In this document: one piece after another, positions 1-6,462 of the stretch
Position numbering within the stretch: position 1 is the stretch's first letter
Layout of the letters: each line of letters starts with the position of its first letter
From: Nitrosospira sp.
Lineage (GTDB): Bacteria > Pseudomonadota > Gammaproteobacteria > Burkholderiales > Nitrosomonadaceae
Direction of reading: 5' to 3'
DNA: 7,576 nucleotides
Assembly: GCA_030453055.1 (NCBI GenBank)
Contig: JAKDLC010000092.1
Span: 1-7,576 of the forward strand
Notes under the pieces: generated by a model
The model's input: the letters and a program-made list of their open reading frames with translations, nothing else
What the model was told of the DNA's origin: nothing
The model's database searches: none
Program-made: the position numbers and the translations under genes

Positions 1-602
1 GAAAATAGTATTCCGCCCAGCATTCCGGCCAAAAAACCACCTATATGCGCCGCGTTGTCGATGCCGGTAATCAAAAAACCGAAAATAAGAGTGGCTGTCG
101 CGAAACCGGCGGCTCCCCAGAAAAACCAGCGGAATTCCCCGGGATCAAGATTGTGGCGCTCCCGCCACAGAAAGATCAGCAGAGCGCCGTACATGCCAAA
201 AATGGCGCCTGACGCCCCGCCGGATACGGCTAATCCTTTATGCGCGACGAGCGATAACAGATTGCCCGTCAACCCACTGGCAAAATAGATGACGACAAAT
301 CGAGCGTGCCCATACATGCGTTCAACCAGTTGCCCCCCGTCCCAGAGCGCCCACAGATTCAACGTCAGATGTATGGCGCCGAAGTGAAGGAACATGGCGC
401 TACCCAGGCGCCACCATTCTCCGTCCTGTGTAGCCGGACCAAAATTCGCTCCCCAGGCCAATTGCACAGTGTTATCCGAATGCCACAGGCCTGCGCCGCC
501 AGCGAGCATGGCCGCGAAAACCAGGAGATTGACGCCTACCAGCAGTTTCGTCACCGGCACGCGCGGTGTTCGCTGGTAAAGAAGGTCGTGAAGAGGCAGC
601 AT
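1..602 (-). CDS. Rhomboid family intramembrane serine protease (partial, C-terminus beyond left edge)
   Basis: Reading the minus strand from an ATG at 602 gives 200 codons open to the window edge. The protein is a polytopic inner-membrane protease that would cut transmembrane substrates within the bilayer. Rhomboid hallmarks appear in order: a first hydrophobic segment (about residues 20-39), the WWR of the L1 region (63-65), the HxxxN pair (His78, Asn82) in a membrane helix, the nucleophile motif GGASGAIFG with Ser131, and the second catalytic residue His186 in AAHIGGFLAGMLGG. Both members of the Ser-His dyad are present, so the enzyme looks active. Start: MLPLHDLLYQRTPRVP is a plausible cytoplasmic N-terminus. 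The frame stays open upstream, but the next ATG-free stretch resembles leader, not protein. The Shine-Dalgarno is weak. Only the last part after transmembrane helix 6 is missing. The gene is divergent from the TIGR03790 gene. Substrate unknown. Confidence 0.93.
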   Translation of the reverse strand, partial: MLPLHDLLYQRTPRVPVTKLLVGVNLLVFAAMLAGGAGLWHSDNTVQLAWGANFGPATQDGEWWRLGSAMFLHFGAIHLTLNLWALWDGGQLVERMYGHARFVVIYFASGLTGNLLSLVAHKGLAVSGGASGAIFGMYGALLIFLWRERHNLDPGEFRWFFWGAAGFATATLIFGFLITGIDNAAHIGGFLAGMLGGILF

Positions 603-633
603 GGGAAGGTAGACTCGTTTTTCCGTAGCCGTT

Positions 634-639
634 ATTATG
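634..639 (-). promoter_or_regulatory. Candidate -10 box for the rhomboid gene
   Basis: On the minus strand CATAAT lies 31 nt before the ATG at 602, leaving a short leader. It is followed by AACGGCT, the same run that follows TATAAT upstream of argS. No good -35 hexamer is seen at 16-18 nt, so this is a weak call from one box and the parallel with argS. Confidence 0.25.
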
Positions 640-732
640 CGGATGATAGCACCCCTTCGCGCAACGCCTTCGAACTTGACGTGAATCAGAAGCTTAGTTG
701 TTTGCAAATAACCCGATAGCGCCACGCCGCAC

Positions 733-746
733 GGTAACCGGTTACC
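733..746. promoter_or_regulatory. Perfect 14-bp palindrome abutting the TIGR03790 start codon
   Basis: GGTAACCGGTTACC is its own reverse complement and ends one base before the ATG at 748. It occupies the place where a Shine-Dalgarno sequence would sit, and no SD is visible there. It has no loop, so it fits a homodimeric DNA-binding protein better than an RNA hairpin. It could be an operator, a restriction-type site, or chance. Confidence 0.4.
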
Positions 747-747
747 C

Positions 748-1980
748 ATGACGAAGCTTTTAGCGCAATTCCTTGTCGTTCTGCTGATCGCTTCGCTGTT
801 CCGGCCATCGCCTGCCGATGCGCAGCCGCGAGTTCAGTTGCCGCGTACGGCGCTGACGTCCGATGACCTTGCCGTCATCGTCAACGATGACGATCCGCTG
901 TCACGCCAAATCGGAGAGTACTACCGGCAGGCGCGCCATATTCCGGCGGCCAACATGATCCATCTGCATTTCCCGCCCGGTCGCAGCTCTCTCTCGAAGG
1001 ATGAGTTTGAGCACTTGAAGGCTGAGATCGATCGGCTCACGCCCGCTCATGTTCAAGCCTACGCCGTGGCATGGACCGTTCCCTACCGGGTGGACTGCAT
1101 GTCTCTGACTTCCGCGCTGGCTTTCGGCTTCGACGAAGACTATTGCTCATCCAGTTGCGGCCCGACGAAGCCCAGCCCCTATTTCAACTCTCCCAGTCTT
1201 CGTCCTGCCGCCGATCACAAGTTACGGCCTGCGATGATGCTGGCGGGAGCCAGTTTCGAGCAGATCAAGGCACTTATCGATCGCGGCGTCGCCGCCGACC
1301 ACAGCTTGCCGGGGGGAAGTGCTTACCTGGTAATTACGCCCGACAAGTTGCGCAGTGTACGGGCAGCTTATTTCGAGCAGACTGCAAAAGAATTAGCCGG
1401 TGTTTTCCCCATCGAAGTTCTGGAAACCGAGGCGATTACGGGCCGCGACGACGTCCTTTTTTACTTCACGGGAGCCGCGCATGTGCCGCAACTGGATACG
1501 CTGGATTTTCTGCCGGGCGCGTTGGGCGACCATTTGACATCGACCGGCGGCCAACTTACCGATTCAAGCCAGATGAGCAGCCTGCGCTGGTTGGAGGCGG
1601 GCGCCACGGCAAGCTACGGCACCGTGGTGGAACCATGCAACCATATGCAGAAATTTCCTTTTCCCGGTATCGCCATGTTCCATTATGCCCTTGGCGCAAG
1701 CGCCATCGAAGCCTACTGGAAGAGCGTGGCCTGGCCGGGAGAAGGCGTGTTCGTGGGCGAACCGCTGGCTAAGCCATTCGCCCCGGAATTGCGGGAAATT
1801 CGCCCCGGACAGTTTGAACTGCGAATTTTCTCGCCGCGCGAAAGGCGGCTGCGGATTGAACGATCGCATTCAGCTGCAGGGCCGTTCAAGCCCATTGGCC
1901 GGCAACCGAGGCTGCGCCGCGGCGCCAATATAGTGCGCTTTAATTTCCCTGAAACAGAAGGCTATCTCAGATTGCGCTAA
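748..1980 (+). CDS. TIGR03790 family secreted protein (exosortase-associated family, function unknown)
   Basis: A 410-residue protein with a clear signal peptide (hydrophobic 5-17, likely cleavage after ADA at 23-25), so exported. The body matches my memory of TIGR03790: AYAVAWTVPYRV (104-115), a Cys-rich stretch LTSALAFGFDEDYCSSSCGP (120-139), PSPYFNS (142-148), DHLTSTGGQL (261-270), WLEAGATASYGTVVEPCN (281-298), and EAYWKSVAWPGEGVFVGEPLA (321-341). The family is described as occurring only in genomes with exosortase, the PEP-CTERM sorting enzyme, but its role is unknown. This copy has no PEP-CTERM tail itself; it ends in a basic region. The alternation GATASYG after a His-containing DHLTS motif recalls caspase-fold C25 peptidases, with His262 and Cys297 as possible partners; this is only inference. 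The start is the first ATG in frame and gives a proper signal peptide, although no SD is present. Confidence 0.85.
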   Translation: MTKLLAQFLVVLLIASLFRPSPADAQPRVQLPRTALTSDDLAVIVNDDDPLSRQIGEYYRQARHIPAANMIHLHFPPGRSSLSKDEFEHLKAEIDRLTPAHVQAYAVAWTVPYRVDCMSLTSALAFGFDEDYCSSSCGPTKPSPYFNSPSLRPAADHKLRPAMMLAGASFEQIKALIDRGVAADHSLPGGSAYLVITPDKLRSVRAAYFEQTAKELAGVFPIEVLETEAITGRDDVLFYFTGAAHVPQLDTLDFLPGALGDHLTSTGGQLTDSSQMSSLRWLEAGATASYGTVVEPCNHMQKFPFPGIAMFHYALGASAIEAYWKSVAWPGEGVFVGEPLAKPFAPELREIRPGQFELRIFSPRERRLRIERSHSAAGPFKPIGRQPRLRRGANIVRFNFPETEGYLRLR

Positions 1981-2050
1981 TATTTTGGCAAGAAAACGTC
2001 AAGCCAACCCGGCTGGACGATTGCCTTAGCTCAATCCCTCTCAACATCGT

Positions 2051-2056
2051 TATAAT
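2051..2056 (+). promoter_or_regulatory. Candidate -10 box for argS
   Basis: A consensus TATAAT lies 35 nt before the argS ATG, so transcription would start near 2063 with a leader of about 29 nt. No convincing -35 hexamer sits at 16-18 nt; TTGCCT at 2021-2026 is too far (24 nt). The site falls in the only sizeable gap (111 nt) before the argS run, which supports it. Confidence 0.4.
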
Positions 2057-2091
2057 AACGGCTGCAAACACCCTGTCGCTATGACGAAGCC

Positions 2092-3840
2092 ATGTTTCCG
2101 CCAGCTCAGCCCAACTTCAAGTCCCACTTTACCGAACTCCTGCGTCCTGCGTTGAATGAAATGGCGCCGCCGGGTCTGGACGTGGATGTGGAGTTCGCGC
2201 GCCCCAAGCAGGCAAGCCACGGCGATTACTCCTGCAATCTGGCGATGCAGTTGGCCCGGCCGCTGCATCAAAATCCGCGCGTCATTGCCGCATCACTCAT
2301 CGATGCGCTTTCCGCTTCGCCATATCTGGCAAAAGTCGAAATCGCGGGTGCGGGATTCATTAACCTGTTCCTCAAGATTTCCGTCAAACAGCAATTCCCG
2401 CGTTATGTGCTGGAGAGCGGCGGAAAGTTTGGTCATAGCGGTATCGGCGCGGGCAGGAAAATCCAGGTGGAATTCGTTTCAGCCAACCCCACCGGACCGC
2501 TGCATGTCGGACATGGGCGCGGCGCGGCGTTTGGCGCGAGCCTCGCCAACGTGTTGGCAGCCGCGGGTTATTCCGTCACGCGCGAATACTATGTCAACGA
2601 CGCGGGGCGGCAGATGGACATTCTGGCGCTTTCCACCTGGCTGCGTTATCTGGAATTGAACGGGGTTGCCGCACGCTTCCCCGGTAACGCCTATCAAGGT
2701 GAATACGTTCGTGATATGGCGCGCCTGATTTACAAAGCGCATGGGGCGCGTTATGTGCACCGGCCCGATCTGCTGTTTGAACACCTCTCCTGGGAAGCGG
2801 ATGCCGATACCGAGGGGCGGCTCGACACACTCATCGCCAACGCCAAGCGATTGCTGGGACAGGATTATGCGTACATTCACAATTTCGTTCTTACCGAGCA
2901 ACTGGGCGACTGCCGCAATGACTTGATGGAATTTGGCGTGGTTTTCGATACGTGGTTTTCCGAGCAATCGCTATTCGACAGTGGTATGGTAGCCCACGCG
3001 GTTCAACTGCTCGAACAACGAAATTACTTGTATCGGCAGGATGGCGCCAAGTGGTTCCGTTCGACTGATTTCGGCGACGAAAAAGACCGGGTGCTACAGC
3101 GGGAAAATGGACAGTTCACCTATTTTGCTTCCGATGTCGCCTATCATCTCAACAAGTTCGAGCGTGGCTTTGCGTGCGTCATCGATGTTTGGGGGGCCGA
3201 TCATCACGGGTATATTTCGCGGGTAAAGGGGGCGATACAGGCCTTGGCGCTTGATCCCGCGAAACTTGAAATTGCGCTGGTGCAATTTGCGGTGCTTTAC
3301 CGTGGCGGCAAAAAGGCTCCCATGTCGACACGCGCAGGGGAATTCGTCACGTTAAGGGAGTTGCGCCAGGAAGTGGGTAACGATGCGGCGCGATTTTTCT
3401 ATGTCACGCGAAAAAGCGACCAGCATCTGGATTTTGATCTGGATCTGGCCAAATCGCAAAGCAATGATAACCCGGTGTATTACGTGCAGTATGCGCATGC
3501 GAGGGTTTGCAGCGTGCTGGAGCAATGGAATGGCGACGACGCCGCCCTTGTCATGGCCGACATGTCTGCGCTTGACAGCCCGGTCGAATTATCCCTGTTG
3601 CAAAAGTTGATTGATTACCCCGAGATCGTGGAGGCGGCGGCAAAGGAATTCTCTCCTCATCTGATCGCCTTTTATCTCAGGGAACTGGCGGGCGAGTTTC
3701 ACAGTTACTATAATGCTACCCGTTTCCTCGTGCCGGAACTTTCGCTACGGCTTGCCCGGTTGGGGCTGGTTGCCGCGATACGGCAAGTGTTGAGTAACGG
3801 CTTGGAACTGCTGGGCGTAAGCGCGCCGGACAAAATGTAG
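2092..3840 (+). CDS. argS: Arginyl-tRNA synthetase (ArgRS)
   Basis: Cytoplasmic class I aminoacyl-tRNA synthetase that charges tRNA-Arg with arginine using ATP. The protein has 582 residues, the usual bacterial size. Domains in order: an N-terminal additional domain for the tRNA D-loop (about 5-95, with SHGDYSCNLAMQLAR), the Rossmann catalytic core (about 120-410), and an all-helical DALR anticodon-binding domain (about 455-582). The HIGH-type motif is HVGH (138-141) in SANPTGPLHVGHGRGA. KMSKS is replaced by PMSTRAGEFVTL (410-421), as is common in bacterial ArgRS. VWGADHHGY (366-374) and PVYYVQYAHAR (461-471) are further family signatures. The reading frame is complete. Start: the in-frame stop at 2056-2058 leaves 2092 as the first ATG; no SD is evident. 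It is probably the first gene of an argS-SPOR transcription unit. Confidence 0.98.
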   Translation: MFPPAQPNFKSHFTELLRPALNEMAPPGLDVDVEFARPKQASHGDYSCNLAMQLARPLHQNPRVIAASLIDALSASPYLAKVEIAGAGFINLFLKISVKQQFPRYVLESGGKFGHSGIGAGRKIQVEFVSANPTGPLHVGHGRGAAFGASLANVLAAAGYSVTREYYVNDAGRQMDILALSTWLRYLELNGVAARFPGNAYQGEYVRDMARLIYKAHGARYVHRPDLLFEHLSWEADADTEGRLDTLIANAKRLLGQDYAYIHNFVLTEQLGDCRNDLMEFGVVFDTWFSEQSLFDSGMVAHAVQLLEQRNYLYRQDGAKWFRSTDFGDEKDRVLQRENGQFTYFASDVAYHLNKFERGFACVIDVWGADHHGYISRVKGAIQALALDPAKLEIALVQFAVLYRGGKKAPMSTRAGEFVTLRELRQEVGNDAARFFYVTRKSDQHLDFDLDLAKSQSNDNPVYYVQYAHARVCSVLEQWNGDDAALVMADMSALDSPVELSLLQKLIDYPEIVEAAAKEFSPHLIAFYLRELAGEFHSYYNATRFLVPELSLRLARLGLVAAIRQVLSNGLELLGVSAPDKM

Positions 3841-3867
3841 GCCGGGATGTTCCCGATAGAGTCTTCC

Positions 3868-4470
3868 ATGAGTCGAGATTACAAAACCCGCCCGAATTCT
3901 TCAGCCCCCGGCAAAAACGGAAACACGCTCTTGTTGGGAGTGTTTATCGGCTATGTCCTTGGTCTTCTCAGCGCAATAGGCATGTGGATGTACATCAGCC
4001 AGGCGCCCAGTCCCTTCATTTCTCAGGATAAACGCGCGGATAGCGCGGCGGTAAATGGTGATCACAACACGCAGAAAAGGGGTCAGACCCTCAGCAGTGA
4101 AGATAAACACGCCAGGGCCGCCGATGACAAGCCACGCTTTGAGTTCTACAAAATACTGCCGGGCGCCGAGGAACCCGTAACAGAACAGCAACTCAAACAG
4201 GCGGCAAAGCAGCCATCGTCCGGCGACATCTATTTTCTTCAGGCCGGTTCTTTCCAGAACGCCGATGACGCTGACAATCTGAAAGCAAAACTCGCAATGC
4301 TCGGCGTGGAAGCGTCTGTGCATGCCGCCGACTTGCCGGAAAAAGGTATTTGGCACAGGGTGCGCGTAGGGCCTTTTACTAAAATTGACGACATCAATCA
4401 GGTTCGCGCCTCCTTGCAACGAAACGGCGTGCAAAGCAGTCTCATTAAAGTACGTGAAGGCGCGCAATAA
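3868..4470 (+). CDS. Membrane-anchored SPOR domain protein (FtsN/DedD-like)
   Basis: A 200-residue bitopic inner-membrane protein. It has a short basic cytoplasmic tail (MSRDYKTRP), one transmembrane helix (about 21-43), a polar, low-complexity periplasmic linker, the segment FEFYKILPG (about 91-99) seen in betaproteobacterial relatives, and a C-terminal SPOR domain (about 120-195: YFLQAGSFQN, WHRVRVGPF). SPOR domains bind denuded glycan strands at the division septum, so a role in cell division or septal wall remodelling is likely. Start: an ATG at 3847 is in frame and would add seven residues. I prefer 3868 because MSRDYK matches the usual N-terminus of this type. Only 27 nt separate it from argS, so the two are likely co-transcribed. 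The linker carries a GGGGTCAGACCC tract at 4079-4090. It is not FtsN proper on this evidence. Confidence 0.9.
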   Translation: MSRDYKTRPNSSAPGKNGNTLLLGVFIGYVLGLLSAIGMWMYISQAPSPFISQDKRADSAAVNGDHNTQKRGQTLSSEDKHARAADDKPRFEFYKILPGAEEPVTEQQLKQAAKQPSSGDIYFLQAGSFQNADDADNLKAKLAMLGVEASVHAADLPEKGIWHRVRVGPFTKIDDINQVRASLQRNGVQSSLIKVREGAQ

Positions 4471-4507
4471 GAGGGGGAATGTCCCGAGGCCGACGTGAAC
4501 AAAGGTT

Positions 4508-4672
4508 AGCCCGGATGTTTCATAAATTGACGCGCGTCCTCGCTGGTCTTTTGTTTCGTATGGAAATTTTGTTCAGTCGGGCGTATGAATAACTACGCCA
4601 CTCCCTCACAAAATCCCCCTACAAAACAAAATCCTGCGCGATCATCACGCGAATTTATGAAACATTCGGGTT
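4508..4672. repeat. 165-bp imperfect palindromic element (MITE-like) in the dsbA leader
   Basis: The two ends are inverted copies: a 14-bp perfect core containing GTTTCATAAATT (4515-4528, against 4652-4665), extended outward over CCCG to 21 positions with two mismatches, both G-U compatible in plus-strand RNA. The complementarity continues inward in the same register (paired coordinates sum to about 9180). The inner blocks begin TTTTGTTT at 4549 and end at 4631 on the other arm. At the apex GGCGTA (4580-4585) pairs with TACGCC (4594-4599) around an 8-nt loop. GTT flanks both sides (4505-4507, 4673-4675), a possible 3-bp target duplication. No transposase is present. A non-autonomous IS derivative is the best reading; a long regulatory hairpin is the alternative. 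Confidence 0.7.
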
Positions 4673-4681
4673 GTTCATCTC

Positions 4682-4687
4682 AAGGAG
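4682..4687 (+). promoter_or_regulatory. Shine-Dalgarno site deciding the dsbA start
   Basis: AAGGAG lies 5 nt before the ATG at 4693. It is the strongest ribosome binding site in the window and fixes the dsbA start there, not at the in-frame ATG at 4585, which lies inside the palindromic element. It begins 10 nt after that element ends. Confidence 0.85.
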
Positions 4688-4692
4688 AAAAA

Positions 4693-5349
4693 ATGAAATC
4701 CATGCGTTTATCCATGCGTTTACTTGCAGCCCTATTACTTGCCGGTATCAGCATCGCCGTTGCTTCCGGCGCTCGCGCCGAACCGGTTGAAGGGCGTGAT
4801 TACACGGTCCTGCCTCACCCTCGGCCAACGGAAAGCGGCAATAACATAGAGGTTCTCGAATTCTTCTGGTACGGTTGTCCGCACTGCTACGATCTGCATC
4901 CGCACATCAAAGCCTGGCTGAAGACGATGCCCAAGGATGTGAGCTTTCGTTATGTTCCCGCCATATTTCGACCCAACTGGATTCCCGGCGTAAAAACTTT
5001 TTACGCACTGGAAGCCCTCGGCGCAAGAGACAGGCTGCACGACAATGTCTACGACGCTATCCATCGCGACAAGTCCGATCTGACCAAGGACGAGGTTTTG
5101 TTCGCCTGGGTCGAAAAGCAAGGGATAGACCGGCAGAAGTTCATCGACGCCTACAACTCTTTCTCGGTTCAAAACCAGGTATCACGGTCCACGCAAATGT
5201 CCAAGGATTACAATCTCTCGGGCGTGCCCGCCCTGGTGGTGCATGGCAGGTACGTTACCAGCGGAAAAATGGGCGGCACGCCGCAGGATACCATCAGAAT
5301 ACTGGATGAATTGATCGACAAGGTACGTAAGGAGAAGATGAAGAAATAG
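4693..5349 (+). CDS. dsbA: Thiol:disulfide interchange protein DsbA
   Basis: Periplasmic oxidoreductase that donates disulfide bonds to newly exported proteins and is normally reoxidised by DsbB in the inner membrane (DsbB is not in this window). The precursor has 218 residues: a basic start, a hydrophobic segment (about 9-25), and probable signal cleavage after ARA (27-29). The thioredoxin fold follows with FFWYGCPHCYDLHP. The active site CPHC is at 62-65, identical to the classical DsbA motif. The inserted helical domain is about 95-165, and the cis-proline loop SGVPALVV has Pro179. All catalytic features are intact. The start at 4693 is set by the strong SD and the signal peptide. The first codons contain a tandem 12-bp duplication (SMRL-SMRL). 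The SDR gene follows 49 nt later. The palindromic element separates dsbA from the SPOR gene. Confidence 0.96.
   Translation: MKSMRLSMRLLAALLLAGISIAVASGARAEPVEGRDYTVLPHPRPTESGNNIEVLEFFWYGCPHCYDLHPHIKAWLKTMPKDVSFRYVPAIFRPNWIPGVKTFYALEALGARDRLHDNVYDAIHRDKSDLTKDEVLFAWVEKQGIDRQKFIDAYNSFSVQNQVSRSTQMSKDYNLSGVPALVVHGRYVTSGKMGGTPQDTIRILDELIDKVRKEKMKK
4699..4722 (+). repeat. Tandem 12-bp direct repeat in the dsbA signal-peptide region
   Basis: TCCATGCGTTTA occurs twice back to back, encoding SMRL twice at residues 3-6 and 7-10. The repeat is in frame, lengthens the positively charged start of the signal peptide, and creates extra in-frame ATGs at 4702 and 4714. It is probably a slippage duplication. 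Confidence 0.85.
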
Positions 5350-5398
5350 CGCCGCATTTTTCCGCCCGCTGCGCTATCCATTTGATGAACCCTGCCTG

Positions 5399-6151
5399 AT
5401 GCCGCCACGGGTCATCATTAGCGGTGCGTCGAGCGGCTTGGGCAGAGCATTGGCGCAACGCTATGCGGGTATGGGTGCAACGCTTGGCTTGATTGCAAGG
5501 CGCGAGGACTTGCTGGAAAGCCTTGCCGCGGAATTATCCGGTGTCTCGATCTATGCCGCCGATGTCCGCGATGCGCCCGCAATCCGGGCGGCTGCACACG
5601 ATTTTATGGGTCGCCACGGTTGTCCCGATATCGTTATTGCCAATGCCGGCATCAGCCGCGGCACCCTCACCGAATACGCCGAGGATAGCGCAGTTTTCGA
5701 GGATATCCTCATCACCAATGTCATCGGCATGGTCAACCTCTTCCAGCCGTTTGCCGTGGCGATGCGAACAGCCAGGCAAGGCAGCCTGGTCGGCATCGCC
5801 AGCGTTGCCGGCTATCGGGGACTTCCCGGAGGGGGCGCCTACTCGGCCTCAAAAGCCGCCGCTATCCGCTATCTGGAAAGCCTGCGCGTGGAAATGCACG
5901 GCGACGGTGTGTCCGTCATCACCATCTGTCCCGGCTATATTGCTACGCCGATGACCGCGAGCAATCCCTTTCGCATGCCCTTTATCCTGACGGCGGAAAC
6001 GGTTGCCGAAAAAATCGTTCGCATCATCGAGCAGAAGAAATCATTCGCCGTGATTCCCTGGCAAATGGCAATGGTCGCGACGATTCTGAAATCACTGCCC
6101 GATTTTATCTATGACCCGCTGTTCGCCAAGGCGCCGCGTAAGCCCAGGTAG
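5399..6151 (+). CDS. Short-chain dehydrogenase/reductase (SDR), classical type
   Basis: A 250-residue NAD(P)-dependent oxidoreductase, of typical classical SDR length. The cofactor-binding glycine motif is SGASSGLG (8-15) at the start of the Rossmann fold. AADVRD (53-58) probably contacts the adenine. NAG (82-84) stabilises the central sheet. The catalytic tetrad is complete: Asn107, Ser135 in IASVAG, Tyr148 and Lys152 in YSASK. PGYIATPM (178-185) is the usual loop after beta-strand 6. Arg34-Arg35 after the second strand suggest NADP(H) preference (inference). The substrate cannot be read from sequence. Start: the glycine motif at residue 8 leaves no room for a later start. No SD is seen, but a four-codon ORF (5385-5399) ends in TGATG overlapping this start, so translational coupling is possible. 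It lies 49 nt after dsbA and is probably co-transcribed with it. Confidence 0.93.
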   Translation: MPPRVIISGASSGLGRALAQRYAGMGATLGLIARREDLLESLAAELSGVSIYAADVRDAPAIRAAAHDFMGRHGCPDIVIANAGISRGTLTEYAEDSAVFEDILITNVIGMVNLFQPFAVAMRTARQGSLVGIASVAGYRGLPGGGAYSASKAAAIRYLESLRVEMHGDGVSVITICPGYIATPMTASNPFRMPFILTAETVAEKIVRIIEQKKSFAVIPWQMAMVATILKSLPDFIYDPLFAKAPRKPR

Positions 6152-6194
6152 CTCAGCACATCAGGGGGAAGCCGCATACCGGAACGGACTAAGC

Positions 6195-6416
6195 GTGGTT
6201 AACGCAATTTTTAAAGACTATCTGGCGCAAGTAGAGATCGCCTGCAATGCCACCGAACACACCCACCGGCCTGCGCTGAAAACGCTGCTCGAAGCTTTTC
6301 ACCCCGGCGCGATTGCCACCAACGAACCCAAGCGCATCAAATGCGGCGCGCCGGATTACATCATTACCCGCAAAGCGACACTTTAGGATTTGTGGAAGCC
6401 AAGGACATCGACAAGT
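6195..6416 (+). pseudogene. Remnant of a type ISP/IIG-like restriction-modification enzyme (N-terminal nuclease domain)
   Basis: From a GTG at 6195 the reading shows FKDYLAQVE, then TEHTHRPALKTLLEA and ATNEPKRIKCGAPDYIITR, which I recognise as the N-terminal region of large single-chain restriction-methylation enzymes with a PD-(D/E)xK nuclease domain. The frame then hits a stop at 6384-6386. Moving one frame at about 6374 restores GFVEAKDID, so the PD half of the motif (residues 53-54) and its EAK half (6395-6403) are split by a one-base deletion. Homology stops at about 6416. The methylase and specificity domains, expected over many hundreds of codons, are absent. This is a dead fragment 43 bp after the SDR gene. 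The family is assigned from memory of motifs; the exact subtype is uncertain. Confidence 0.75.
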
Positions 6417-6462
6417 TCCCAGCTTTTTATCTGAAGACAGCATGCCCGCACCGAGGAACACT

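Noticed and set aside
676..704. TTGACG as a -35 box for the TIGR03790 gene
   Set aside because: No acceptable -10 hexamer is found 16-18 nt downstream.
306..719. 137-codon plus-strand open frame
   Set aside because: It lies antisense to the rhomboid gene, which shows clear catalytic motifs; its own translation has no recognisable features.
3847..3867. Upstream in-frame ATG of the SPOR gene
   Set aside because: MSRDYK from 3868 is the usual start of this protein type; the seven extra residues look like leader. Not fully excluded.
3901..4467. 188-codon minus-strand open frame
   Set aside because: Shadow of the SPOR gene on the opposite strand; the SPOR reading has a membrane helix and a domain, this one has neither.
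4527..4556. TTGACG inside the palindromic element as a dsbA promoter
   Set aside because: The -10 position holds only TTTGTT or TTGTTT; too weak to call.
4585..4692. N-terminal extension of dsbA from an upstream in-frame ATG
   Set aside because: It lies in the palindromic element, lacks an SD, and would place 36 polar residues before the signal peptide; the strong AAGGAG marks 4693.
5342..5376. Rho-independent terminator after dsbA
   Set aside because: The AGCGC/GCGCT pairing is short and widely spaced, and no U-run follows a stable stem.
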